In this document: piece by piece, positions 39,736-47,343 of the stretch
How the letters are laid out: every line of letters begins with the position of its first letter
How positions within the stretch are numbered: position 1 is the first letter of the stretch
From: a virus
Reading direction: 5' to 3' (one strand)
IMG/VR virus record: IMGVR_UViG_3300027844_001828
Span: 1-64,000 of that record
Length of the DNA: 64,000 nucleotides
Notes under the pieces: generated by a model
What the model saw: the letters and a program-made list of their open reading frames with translations, nothing else
Databases searched by the model: none
Told to the model about the DNA's origin: nothing
Made by a program: the position numbers and the translations under genes

Positions 39736-41352
39736 ATGAGTAACATTAAAGACATAGAACCGATAAGGGAGTTGCTTGATTGTGCCAACGGGCAGTTTAA
39801 CTTATCGCAACCAAACTTCACACTTTGTTTGAATGCCATCGAGAAGGGTGGAGTTAAGGCTATGGTATCCGTTGCTCTTTTTAACAGAATAACGAGCAAT
39901 GTTTATTTGTTAAAAACCGAAGGGAGACAAAAGAAGGGAAGTGTCTGGTCAAACCCAATCCCTGTTGAAGAGATCATAATGGATTGCACCTCCAGGAAAG
40001 TTCTTGGAGAAAAAGGAATCGCTGCTTTGAAGCCGAACTATAGCCGCTACATTGCCGAGCTTATTGCAAATAACGTTTTCTACAGATTCGGTAAAAACAA
40101 CTTCCATGTATACACTTATGAGAAAGAAGTTTTCTCGTGGGGGTATATGAATAAAAAGTTAGCCTTCGTGTATCCTAAGACGGTTAAGAAATTGATCGCA
40201 TCAAAAACTGATTTGTGGAACTTGTTTTCTCATAACCACAAACCCGGCGTAAACTCATCAATGATGATCGGAGAGTTCTCTGAAAGGTTCGCGATGTTCA
40301 TTGACGAACTTGTTCAGAAGATGCCACCCAAAACGAAGAGCAGATTTAGAAAGTACACGAAGCATTATGACGCTTCGATTTATTTGTATGAGGTCGAGGC
40401 CATGTTAGCCAAAACGGATGATTTCGACGGGTTTGACGAGTATAACTCATTTGACGAGTCCATGCTTCCGTTATCGGTAGAGGGAAAGTTCTCAGAGCTT
40501 ATTCCGGGGGAAGTGAAAAGTAATTCAAGCAATGCGTTTGGTCACCAGAGAAGAATATCCGAGAAGAGCCTCTTCTTTATTAATGAGTCACTCTTAGCAA
40601 AGATCGTCGCAGTTAATGGGCTCCCCGAAGAGCAACTTCATGTTTCAAGTGATGCGTATCATCTTTTGAGTTATTTGGAGAGAAAGATAAAGGAGAAGCG
40701 CGGTATCACAGATCCGTCACTCGTTATATTTAAGAGTCTTTCCAAAGAGCAGAATCAATGTGCCGAGTTGTTCGACCGGTTGACCGCGACCGACAATCGA
40801 GATGACGACTTCATAAAAGAGTGGATAAAATGGTTTGTCATAAACCAAACTTTGGACAAGGACTTCGATAGTTCGTATGTCATTTGTCGCGCATTACTTA
40901 GGACATATAATAAGTTTTCTAAGAGTTATTTAATTGAAATGGGTGACGATAAAGTTGTCAGCGTCCTTTACAATTCGATGAAAGACAAGTATAGTATTGA
41001 CTGTACAATTGAGGAACTCTGCGGTCAGTTTGGAGTCTGGTTGTCTTATAATTTTTTGCACGTTTCATACGGTGAGAAAGAGGCTATCGATCTTATGCTT
41101 GGCATGTTCGAGGAAATATCTAACGAAGAGGGTCAGAAGAAGCGCACAAGGATTGAAACACTCTTGAAGGCGACTTGTTCTAGACCTTGGGAGCCGGGCT
41201 TGGTAACAAGACTTCACCCCATTACTAAAGCAATGGATAAGATGGTGTCGGGAAATAATTGTAGGTTGGCGGATCTCGGTTTGTCACCAGACAGAACAAC
41301 TGACGCGCAGCATTCAGCATTTTGGAGGAAAATAAATGACGAACGAAAGTAA
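39736..41352 (+). CDS. Hypothetical protein, 538 aa, in the replication operon
   Basis: No recognised domain. The N-terminal 150 residues alternate helices and short strands ('VSVALFNRITSNVYLLKTEGR', then 'YIAELIANNVFYRF'), which could be a winged-helix region. The rest is helical and Lys/Glu-rich. Sitting between the SF2 helicase and two helicase-related genes, it might be an initiator or a helicase partner, but I have no motif for this. The next gene starts 17 bases before its stop, with GGAGGA 6 bases upstream of that ATG. Confidence 0.6.
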   Translation: MSNIKDIEPIRELLDCANGQFNLSQPNFTLCLNAIEKGGVKAMVSVALFNRITSNVYLLKTEGRQKKGSVWSNPIPVEEIIMDCTSRKVLGEKGIAALKPNYSRYIAELIANNVFYRFGKNNFHVYTYEKEVFSWGYMNKKLAFVYPKTVKKLIASKTDLWNLFSHNHKPGVNSSMMIGEFSERFAMFIDELVQKMPPKTKSRFRKYTKHYDASIYLYEVEAMLAKTDDFDGFDEYNSFDESMLPLSVEGKFSELIPGEVKSNSSNAFGHQRRISEKSLFFINESLLAKIVAVNGLPEEQLHVSSDAYHLLSYLERKIKEKRGITDPSLVIFKSLSKEQNQCAELFDRLTATDNRDDDFIKEWIKWFVINQTLDKDFDSSYVICRALLRTYNKFSKSYLIEMGDDKVVSVLYNSMKDKYSIDCTIEELCGQFGVWLSYNFLHVSYGEKEAIDLMLGMFEEISNEEGQKKRTRIETLLKATCSRPWEPGLVTRLHPITKAMDKMVSGNNCRLADLGLSPDRTTDAQHSAFWRKINDERK

Positions 41353-42358
41353 CAAAAATCTTGATGATGCAATAAAGTATCTTCAAGAGATTGAGCGTGG
41401 TACTGGCATAGATTTGCAAAAGTACGCGCACAAAAAAAGTTGGTTTGATAAGAAATTCTCAAACAAGCTTAAAGGGGTTAAAAACCCAGATGAATTGTCG
41501 GAATTCTTAAGTAAGGGAGTTGGTAGTTATTCAAATTCAGAGTTGACAGTTTTTGTTGACGGCCCAGTCCCAGGCAGCAGGCTTCTTGATGGATTGGATT
41601 ATAGAGAGGAAATATCTCGACATATTATGGTTGCCACTTTGCTACCGACGCTTTTCCACATAGATAGTTTCTCAGCTTCAGAGATGGTTCATCGAGAAGA
41701 GTTTAGTTCAGTGGTTCCTAAGCTCGTAGATTTTAAGAAGTCCGCAGAAGCGATTGAAAGGATGATCTCCGCCAAGATATTGTTTCTTGGAAACGTATCT
41801 TGCAATTCGGTTTTCGCCGTTTCAAACAGAGGCGGAAATCAAGAGCACTCCAATAAAACCACACAGTGGATATCAAGTGTTTTCGAAAGAGTCTTTTCAA
41901 CGAGGATGCTACAAGGGAAAATCACGATTGTGAGCCTTCTTGACCCGTATGAGACGATCATGGAAGAAGGGTCATGGCTCGGCCCTACGCTTCTTGAGAA
42001 GGTAAAAATATGCCACTCTTACCCAAACAGGGTTGATAACGCTATCTACTCAGAGATAAAAGGATTCAGAATTAGTTTGTCCACTAAGATCGAGGGAAGT
42101 GCTTTTGATTGTGAGTCGGTGAAGAAAAGAGTTATAAAAGCCGCTAATAAAGCGAGGTTGGGGATTGAAGACAAAGAGATAGATAGTGCGTTTATGAATT
42201 TTCATCAAAAGTGTGTGGATCTTAAAGTTCCAGACACAATTTATGAGAAGGTTGAAGCGTGGTTTGGATACGCAGTGGAGAACGACAAAGACGGAATGAA
42301 GAAGTTGATTTCCCAAATGAAAGAAGACCCGTCATTTATTACAATTTTTGCGAGGTAG
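41336..42358 (+). CDS. Degenerate AAA+ protein, possible helicase loader
   Basis: 340 residues. 'TVFVDGPVPGSRLLDGL' stands where a P-loop would be but has S-R in place of K-T. It is followed by a helix ('ISRHIMVATLLP') and 'FHIDSFSASEMV', as after the Walker A of DnaC-type loaders. Later 'AKILFLGNV', then 'ISSVFERVFSTRMLQGKITIVSL', resembles the Walker B and sensor 1 region. This is an inferred fold, not a clear match. The gene lies immediately before the DnaB-like helicase gene (3-base gap), the usual place for a loader. If right, ATP binding is lost or very altered. Confidence 0.5.
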   Translation: MTNESNKNLDDAIKYLQEIERGTGIDLQKYAHKKSWFDKKFSNKLKGVKNPDELSEFLSKGVGSYSNSELTVFVDGPVPGSRLLDGLDYREEISRHIMVATLLPTLFHIDSFSASEMVHREEFSSVVPKLVDFKKSAEAIERMISAKILFLGNVSCNSVFAVSNRGGNQEHSNKTTQWISSVFERVFSTRMLQGKITIVSLLDPYETIMEEGSWLGPTLLEKVKICHSYPNRVDNAIYSEIKGFRISLSTKIEGSAFDCESVKKRVIKAANKARLGIEDKEIDSAFMNFHQKCVDLKVPDTIYEKVEAWFGYAVENDKDGMKKLISQMKEDPSFITIFAR

Positions 42359-42361
42359 AGA

Positions 42362-44011
42362 ATGTCATTTAGAGAAATAGATATAGCTAAAATAAAGCAG
42401 CGTGAAAGATTGTTGCCAAATGAAGATGTGATGATTGAGGCTCAGAGAGAAGAAGTTCAATTGCTATCTATCGTCATGAGAAAAGGCGGTGATCAATACC
42501 TTCAGGATATGATGGATTGCACAGAAGTTGGAGTTGAGCATTTCTTGTTCGCTCCTAATGCAAGGATGTTCTCACTTGTTTGTAAGTGTTACATGAAGAA
42601 TAGATCGAGGCCAACAAGGATCTACATTGAAAAACAAGCCGAGTACTTCGACTCGCCTGCACAGGTTCGATCATTTTATGAAAAGATTGTTCGGTTAAAT
42701 GTAGAAGAAGATAATTATGAGCAGTTGAAAAGAGGGTTGGTCGCAAGATTCCTACAGCAGTCATTTTTTGAAATAACTATGGGCAAGACTCCAGATGAAG
42801 TCGGACTCATGCAAAGAATATTTGACGCCAAAGATGATCAAGATAAGTTGATTGACAAGATGAGGGACCAACTCTTAGGTCTTGAGGCTCCAAATGATTC
42901 CGAAGATAAATTCACAAAGACGGTTTTGGTTAAAGAGGAAATAGATGAGGTCTATGATGAAATCATGGATCGAAGAATGAATCCAGAGGCCCATCAAGGA
43001 ATGATGTGTGGAATCCCAGGATTTGACAACACCTTGAATGGTTGGAAGCCGGGGGAGTACTCGATTTTGGTTGGGCACCCTAACGGCGGTAAAACAACGA
43101 CCATGATAAACTTGGCTGTGGGAATGGCTGAACGAGGCGCGAGGGTGTGCTATGTTACGGTAGAGTCATCAAGTCAGCAGTTGATCGAGAGATTGATCTC
43201 AAGAGAGTCTAAGATTGATTCGGCGATTATCAAGAAGGGTGGACAGGGAGAAGATGAGATAAACCAAGAAAGAGCTAACAAGATATACCATGCAAAGGAA
43301 AAGATCAAAGAGATGCTTGGCGATACCTTGTGCTTTATCACTGTTCCTCAGAAGACTAAGATCACATCAATGCTTGCCCGTGTAGAAAAACAGCGTAGGT
43401 TTTCTGACTTCGATGTTCTATTTGTTGATTATCTTGATGTTATTGATTCCGTAGAGAGATATCCAGACAGAAAGGACTTGGAGATCGGTGACGTAAGTGT
43501 TAGACTTCAGTCTTATGGAAGAAGACATGGGTTGACCACCTTTACTGCACAGAGTTTCAATAATGAAATGATAAAGGCCATTAAGAAGTGCCAAGAGAAT
43601 GCGTCCGATGATGAAGAGTCTGATCTTGAAAACGTTGTTGGAATCGAAGGTGTTGGAGGAACTCAGAAGTTATCGAGAGACGCAGATTATATGTGGGGGA
43701 TAATACTGGGAAATCAAGGGTTGAAGCTCTCCATATTTTGGCTTAAATCAAGGAACACTGGAAAAGAAAGACCATTTATCTTAAACGCCTTTTTAGACTG
43801 TTGCCTCCTTGTTCAAAGAGAGAGCTTCCAGGCTGATGGAAACGGAACAGGTCCGATTCTTCCAAATGTAAGCGAAGAAGAAGTCGCTAAGGGTATTGAA
43901 GCAATAAGCTCGGACGAGGACGGGCCAGAAGAAATTAACAAGGGGAAAGACGGTTCGATTGCCGATGAGGTAAGCACAGGCAGTGGTTTCGCTATGAACC
44001 CAGAGGTATAG
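42362..44011 (+). CDS. dnaB-like: Replicative DNA helicase, DnaB-like
   Basis: 549 residues, RecA-type hexameric helicase. Walker A is GHPNGGKT at 238-245 with 'GIPGFDNTLNGWKPGEYSIL' before it. Walker B is 'VLFVDYLDVID' (D356). Then come 'TFTAQSFNN' and 'LSRDADYMWGIIL', the usual C-terminal pattern that ends in 'LKSRNTG'. The N-terminal 190 residues are helical, with the size of a DnaB primase-interacting domain. The C-terminus has an acidic tail ('SSDEDGPEE'). Expected to unwind the fork ahead of the polymerase, with the primase zinc domain encoded 2 bases downstream. Confidence 0.9.
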   Translation: MSFREIDIAKIKQRERLLPNEDVMIEAQREEVQLLSIVMRKGGDQYLQDMMDCTEVGVEHFLFAPNARMFSLVCKCYMKNRSRPTRIYIEKQAEYFDSPAQVRSFYEKIVRLNVEEDNYEQLKRGLVARFLQQSFFEITMGKTPDEVGLMQRIFDAKDDQDKLIDKMRDQLLGLEAPNDSEDKFTKTVLVKEEIDEVYDEIMDRRMNPEAHQGMMCGIPGFDNTLNGWKPGEYSILVGHPNGGKTTTMINLAVGMAERGARVCYVTVESSSQQLIERLISRESKIDSAIIKKGGQGEDEINQERANKIYHAKEKIKEMLGDTLCFITVPQKTKITSMLARVEKQRRFSDFDVLFVDYLDVIDSVERYPDRKDLEIGDVSVRLQSYGRRHGLTTFTAQSFNNEMIKAIKKCQENASDDEESDLENVVGIEGVGGTQKLSRDADYMWGIILGNQGLKLSIFWLKSRNTGKERPFILNAFLDCCLLVQRESFQADGNGTGPILPNVSEEEVAKGIEAISSDEDGPEEINKGKDGSIADEVSTGSGFAMNPEV

Positions 44012-44013
44012 TT

Positions 44014-44556
44014 ATGGCTGGTGGATTCAGAGGATTAGTTTATAATCAGGTGGATCTTAAGGACTTCTTGGAAACGACATGCGGTGTCCGATTGAGAAAG
44101 ACCGGGGACGACAGTTATAAAACTCTTTGCCCGTTCCCGTATCATAGGGACGGGAAGCCGTCATTTCAGGTAGATCTTAAGGAAGGTGGCTGGATGTGGT
44201 ATTGCTATGGCTGCTCTGAAGGCGGGACGATATTTGAATTCGTCCAAAAGTATTTCAGTCTCGATGCCGAGAATGCCGTCAAGTATATCACTGATAATTT
44301 TGAAATAAGAAGTGACGTTGAGGCTATCGTCTCGTCTATGGCTTTATCGGGATCTGACTCTAAGCGTAGGGTGGAGACTGAGACTCATCATGTTGTTTTG
44401 TGCAACGTCTGTTATGATTTATTAAAAAATAGATCTGGGGATAAAGAAGTTTTTTTAAAGGTCAAGAATATATTTTCCAGAGCGAATGAGGCGTTGTCCA
44501 CAATGGACGCTAATGAAATGTATGAAATCATGTCTGACGCATTGTCTATAGATTAA
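44014..44556 (+). CDS. Stand-alone primase zinc-binding (CHC2) protein
   Basis: 180 residues. C39-P-F-P-Y-H44, 'GKPSF', 'WYC64YGC67' and 'GGTIFEFVQ' match the N-terminal zinc-binding domain of DnaG primases (a little longer between first Cys and His). There is no TOPRIM or polymerase part, and the last 80 residues are helical. In DnaG this domain contacts template DNA and sets the primer start. Either another phage or host protein supplies the catalytic part, or this is a template reader for it. It follows the DnaB-like gene directly, as expected for a helicase-primase pair. Confidence 0.85.
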   Translation: MAGGFRGLVYNQVDLKDFLETTCGVRLRKTGDDSYKTLCPFPYHRDGKPSFQVDLKEGGWMWYCYGCSEGGTIFEFVQKYFSLDAENAVKYITDNFEIRSDVEAIVSSMALSGSDSKRRVETETHHVVLCNVCYDLLKNRSGDKEVFLKVKNIFSRANEALSTMDANEMYEIMSDALSID

Positions 44557-44558
44557 CG

Positions 44559-44567
44559 TGGTATAAT
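44559..44567 (+). promoter_or_regulatory. Possible extended -10 promoter just before the deaminase gene
   Basis: TGGTATAAT (TGn plus TATAAT) ends 9 bases before ATG 44576. No good -35 box at 16-18 bases is seen, but an extended -10 can do without one. Transcription would start about 44574, giving a nearly leaderless message. This gene has no clear ribosome binding site, which fits. Confidence 0.4.
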
Positions 44568-44575
44568 TTAGAATT

Positions 44576-45133
44576 ATGAGAAATGATTATAATAGTTGGC
44601 ACGAATGCTTTTTTGGATTCGCATATGAGGCGGCGGGACGATCAAAAGATCCGTCTACTCAATGCGGAGCTTGTATTGTTAGAAATAACAGGCCGAAGGG
44701 GATTGGATATAATGGCTTTATAAAAGGAGTCGAAGACACCCCGGAACGATGGGAAAAAGAAGAAAAGAAAAAGTACGTCTACCACGCTGAAAAGAATGCG
44801 ATAGCTAATAGTGAACTTAGAGACTTTGAAGATTGTCATTTGTATTTATGGTCTTCAAACCCGAATGTTTACCTTCCGTGCAAGGCATGCGCTGGAGATA
44901 TCGTACAGTTTGGAATAAGAAACGTACACGTATTGAAAAGACACAACGCAATTGAACCTGAAGATGACAAAAGATGGGACACTGGATTGACCTTATCTCT
45001 ATTTGAACATGGAGACGTAAGAGTTCATTCTCATTCCGCCGAAGAAGTACACCGTGCTTTGCTCACAAGAGCAACGAAAGATCTAAGCATGGAGAACATA
45101 GGTAATGAGTCAGGAACAGATAACAAGTGTTAA
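44576..45133 (+). CDS. dCMP/cytidine deaminase-like protein
   Basis: 185 residues. The zinc site is H70-A-E72 and P101-C102-x-x-C105, the signature of the cytidine/deoxycytidylate deaminase family, with 'CGACIVRNNRPKGIGYNGF' as the usual first strand pair. In phages these enzymes turn dCMP into dUMP for dTTP supply. A ComE-type family member without this role is possible. No clear ribosome binding site precedes the ATG. The sugar-kinase gene starts 29 bases before its stop, an unusual pair, so co-expression is likely. Confidence 0.85.
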   Translation: MRNDYNSWHECFFGFAYEAAGRSKDPSTQCGACIVRNNRPKGIGYNGFIKGVEDTPERWEKEEKKKYVYHAEKNAIANSELRDFEDCHLYLWSSNPNVYLPCKACAGDIVQFGIRNVHVLKRHNAIEPEDDKRWDTGLTLSLFEHGDVRVHSHSAEEVHRALLTRATKDLSMENIGNESGTDNKC

Positions 45134-46196
45134 TGCGATAGCACCAACGAGAATTTGCGATATTGGCGGGTGGACTGATACCTGGTTCGCAGGACACGGG
45201 TCAATTTTTAATATTGCAGTATATCCGTATGTGGATGTCCAGGTTTCCATATTGAGGGACGAAGAGAGCGCTGGGAAAATTTTTCTTTCTATGGAAAATT
45301 ACGACGATAAGTACCAGTTTGACTCAAGCAAAAAAATTGATGGCCCACTTGGGTCAAAGTTATTTTTACGAGAGGGTAAGGGGGGAGAATTCGGAAAATA
45401 CCCACTCGTAGAGAAGGCTGTTGAGATAATGGATACCCCTATGGATGTAGGGTATAGTATCAGCGTGTATTCTGACGCGCCACCTGGAGCGTCCATCGGA
45501 ACCTCCGCCGCCGTTTCTGTCGCCTTAATCGCGAGCCTTGACAGGCTATCTGACGGCCATTTAACCGCTCATGAAATAGCTCAGATGGCGCATTCAATAG
45601 AAACCAAGTACTTAAATTTGGAATGTGGCGTTCAGGATCAGTTGGCAAGTGCCTATGGTGGTATTAATTTCATTGATGTAAATAGATACCCATACTCAGT
45701 CGTCTCACCAGTTCCTATTAGCGATCAGATTTGGTGGGAATTAGAACAGAGACTGGCATTAGTTTATATTGGAATTCCACATGAATCGAGTGCGATCCAT
45801 AAGATTGTTATTGAAAGCCTTGGGAAAACCCCCTCACTTGACAATCGAATAGAGAAATTAAGGGTTCTTGCGAGAAGAGCTAAAAACGCTTTGATCGATG
45901 GTAATTTCGTCGAATTTGGCGATATTATGAATGAAAGCACAGCTGTTCAAAAAAGTATGCATCCAGAATTGGTGTGCTCTCAGTTTAGAGAGATCATCGA
46001 TATAGTTAAACATTATAAAGCCCTTGGATGTAAAGTAAATGGGGCTGGCGGGGATGGCGGGTCTTTAAGTATCTTGTTTGGAGAATGTAGAGAGGATAAA
46101 AGGAAGTGCCTGAAAGTTCTTGAAGAAAAGGGGTTTAACATTCTCCCCATATATCTCGCAAGAAGGGGGCTTAGGGTTTGGGAATCAAGAGGGTAG
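45105..46196 (+). CDS. GHMP-family sugar kinase, heptose-7-phosphate kinase-like
   Basis: 363 residues. 'ITSVNAIAPTRICDIGGWTDT' at the start and P126-P-G-A-S-I-G-T-S-A-A, the GHMP ATP-binding loop, are clear. 'KVNGAGGDGGSL' near 315 is the C-terminal motif. The N-terminal 'APTRICDIGGWTDT' and length fit the D-glycero-D-manno-heptose 7-phosphate kinase (HddA) and L-fucose kinase type rather than homoserine kinase. It would phosphorylate a sugar on the way to a nucleotide-sugar, perhaps for the glycosyltransferases at 31199-33396. The real substrate is unknown. Its gene overlaps the deaminase by 29 bp. Confidence 0.8.
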   Translation: MSQEQITSVNAIAPTRICDIGGWTDTWFAGHGSIFNIAVYPYVDVQVSILRDEESAGKIFLSMENYDDKYQFDSSKKIDGPLGSKLFLREGKGGEFGKYPLVEKAVEIMDTPMDVGYSISVYSDAPPGASIGTSAAVSVALIASLDRLSDGHLTAHEIAQMAHSIETKYLNLECGVQDQLASAYGGINFIDVNRYPYSVVSPVPISDQIWWELEQRLALVYIGIPHESSAIHKIVIESLGKTPSLDNRIEKLRVLARRAKNALIDGNFVEFGDIMNESTAVQKSMHPELVCSQFREIIDIVKHYKALGCKVNGAGGDGGSLSILFGECREDKRKCLKVLEEKGFNILPIYLARRGLRVWESRG

Positions 46197-46199
46197 GAC

Positions 46200-47090
46200 A
46201 TGAAATACATTCCGTCTGATGAGAATTTGGTAAAGTTTACAGACTTTGTCAATGAGGGGGGTTTCTATTTGAGAAACACGAGAGTTTGGAAAGGTAGATC
46301 TTCTTGTGTTATAAAACTCCCTGGTGTAGATGCCGATATAGAATTTAAGCCTCAAAGAGACTTCACTATTCATGATAGACTCATGATGACTCATATGAGA
46401 ATACATCGTTGGATGTATAGAACATTCACGGTCAAAACAGAATATGGATATTTCGTCCCCAATTGCAACCTTGATGAGTTTTCTTTGGTTAACGAAAGGT
46501 TCACAGAAAGATTCTACAATATTGTTGAGGAATCATCCACTATAAGACTTGATGAAATAAAAGCAAGCGTTGAAGGATCGTTTCATGAGATGATTAGATG
46601 GATATGGGCGAACAATCTTGGAAATGATGGAGACCCACCAGAGTCATTTGTAAATGAATATATCAAAAAACGAATAAAAAGCATAGAAACTCCAGAGTCG
46701 TTCAAAAACCAGTTTGAGTATTCGGTAACAAAAGTAAACCCGGAAAAATCCCCGGAGATTAGTGAAAAAGTAGCGAGAGAGGTGTATTCCAGGTGTATAA
46801 ACAAGAGGATGGCTTTCTATTTGTACTTGAGCAAGTCAAAAGAAAAGATCAGGGCCACAGGGAATGGGCCTTTAAAAAATCTTGTGAGATACACCCTACA
46901 TTGGAAAAAGGTACCATTCTATGGTGATGACGAGCTATTATTTTTTATAGATGAGATAAGACATTTGGTCATGAGAAACTTGGAAAGAGATCATGAAGAA
47001 ATATGCGCCAAGATAGATGTTTTAATGAACTATATAAAGACGTGTACAAAATACCCAATATACCTTGGAGACAAAAAGTATGGAGAATAG
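46200..47090 (+). CDS. Hypothetical protein, 296 aa
   Basis: Not recognised. A mixed alpha/beta protein with many aromatic and basic residues, with a helix-rich C-terminal half ('EICAKIDVLMNYIKTC'). Only 3 bases separate it from the kinase stop and its ATG follows GGGTAGG. It ends inside the next gene by 11 bases. It sits just before the Clp-like gene group, so a role in that group is possible, but there is no motif to support one. Confidence 0.6.
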   Translation: MKYIPSDENLVKFTDFVNEGGFYLRNTRVWKGRSSCVIKLPGVDADIEFKPQRDFTIHDRLMMTHMRIHRWMYRTFTVKTEYGYFVPNCNLDEFSLVNERFTERFYNIVEESSTIRLDEIKASVEGSFHEMIRWIWANNLGNDGDPPESFVNEYIKKRIKSIETPESFKNQFEYSVTKVNPEKSPEISEKVAREVYSRCINKRMAFYLYLSKSKEKIRATGNGPLKNLVRYTLHWKKVPFYGDDELLFFIDEIRHLVMRNLERDHEEICAKIDVLMNYIKTCTKYPIYLGDKKYGE

Positions 47091-47343
47091 ATTCGAAGGA
47101 ATAGAAGTGATAGATGATGGCCCGGATGTTTATTCCAGGAGTAAGGACGGTAGAATCATGTTTAGATTTAATAGAATAGACGGGACGTTTGCCCTGTTCA
47201 GATCTACAAGAATCAGCGATGCAGAAAAAGAGTTCACGTTGATAATGTTTGATAAGTTGAGCAATGATATGACCGAGACGAGTAGAGAAGATGTAAAATG
47301 TGCATTAGAGTATAAACTTGAAAAGGACCTATTTTGCACATGA
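47080..47343 (+). CDS. Hypothetical protein, 87 aa
   Basis: I choose ATG 47080 (with GGAGAC about 8 bases before) over the TTG at 47065. No motif found; acidic and basic residues are mixed, and there is a beta hairpin-like start followed by a helix. Its stop overlaps the ATG of the Clp-like gene (ATGA at 47340), which suggests coupled translation with it. Confidence 0.5.
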   Translation: MENRFEGIEVIDDGPDVYSRSKDGRIMFRFNRIDGTFALFRSTRISDAEKEFTLIMFDKLSNDMTETSREDVKCALEYKLEKDLFCT

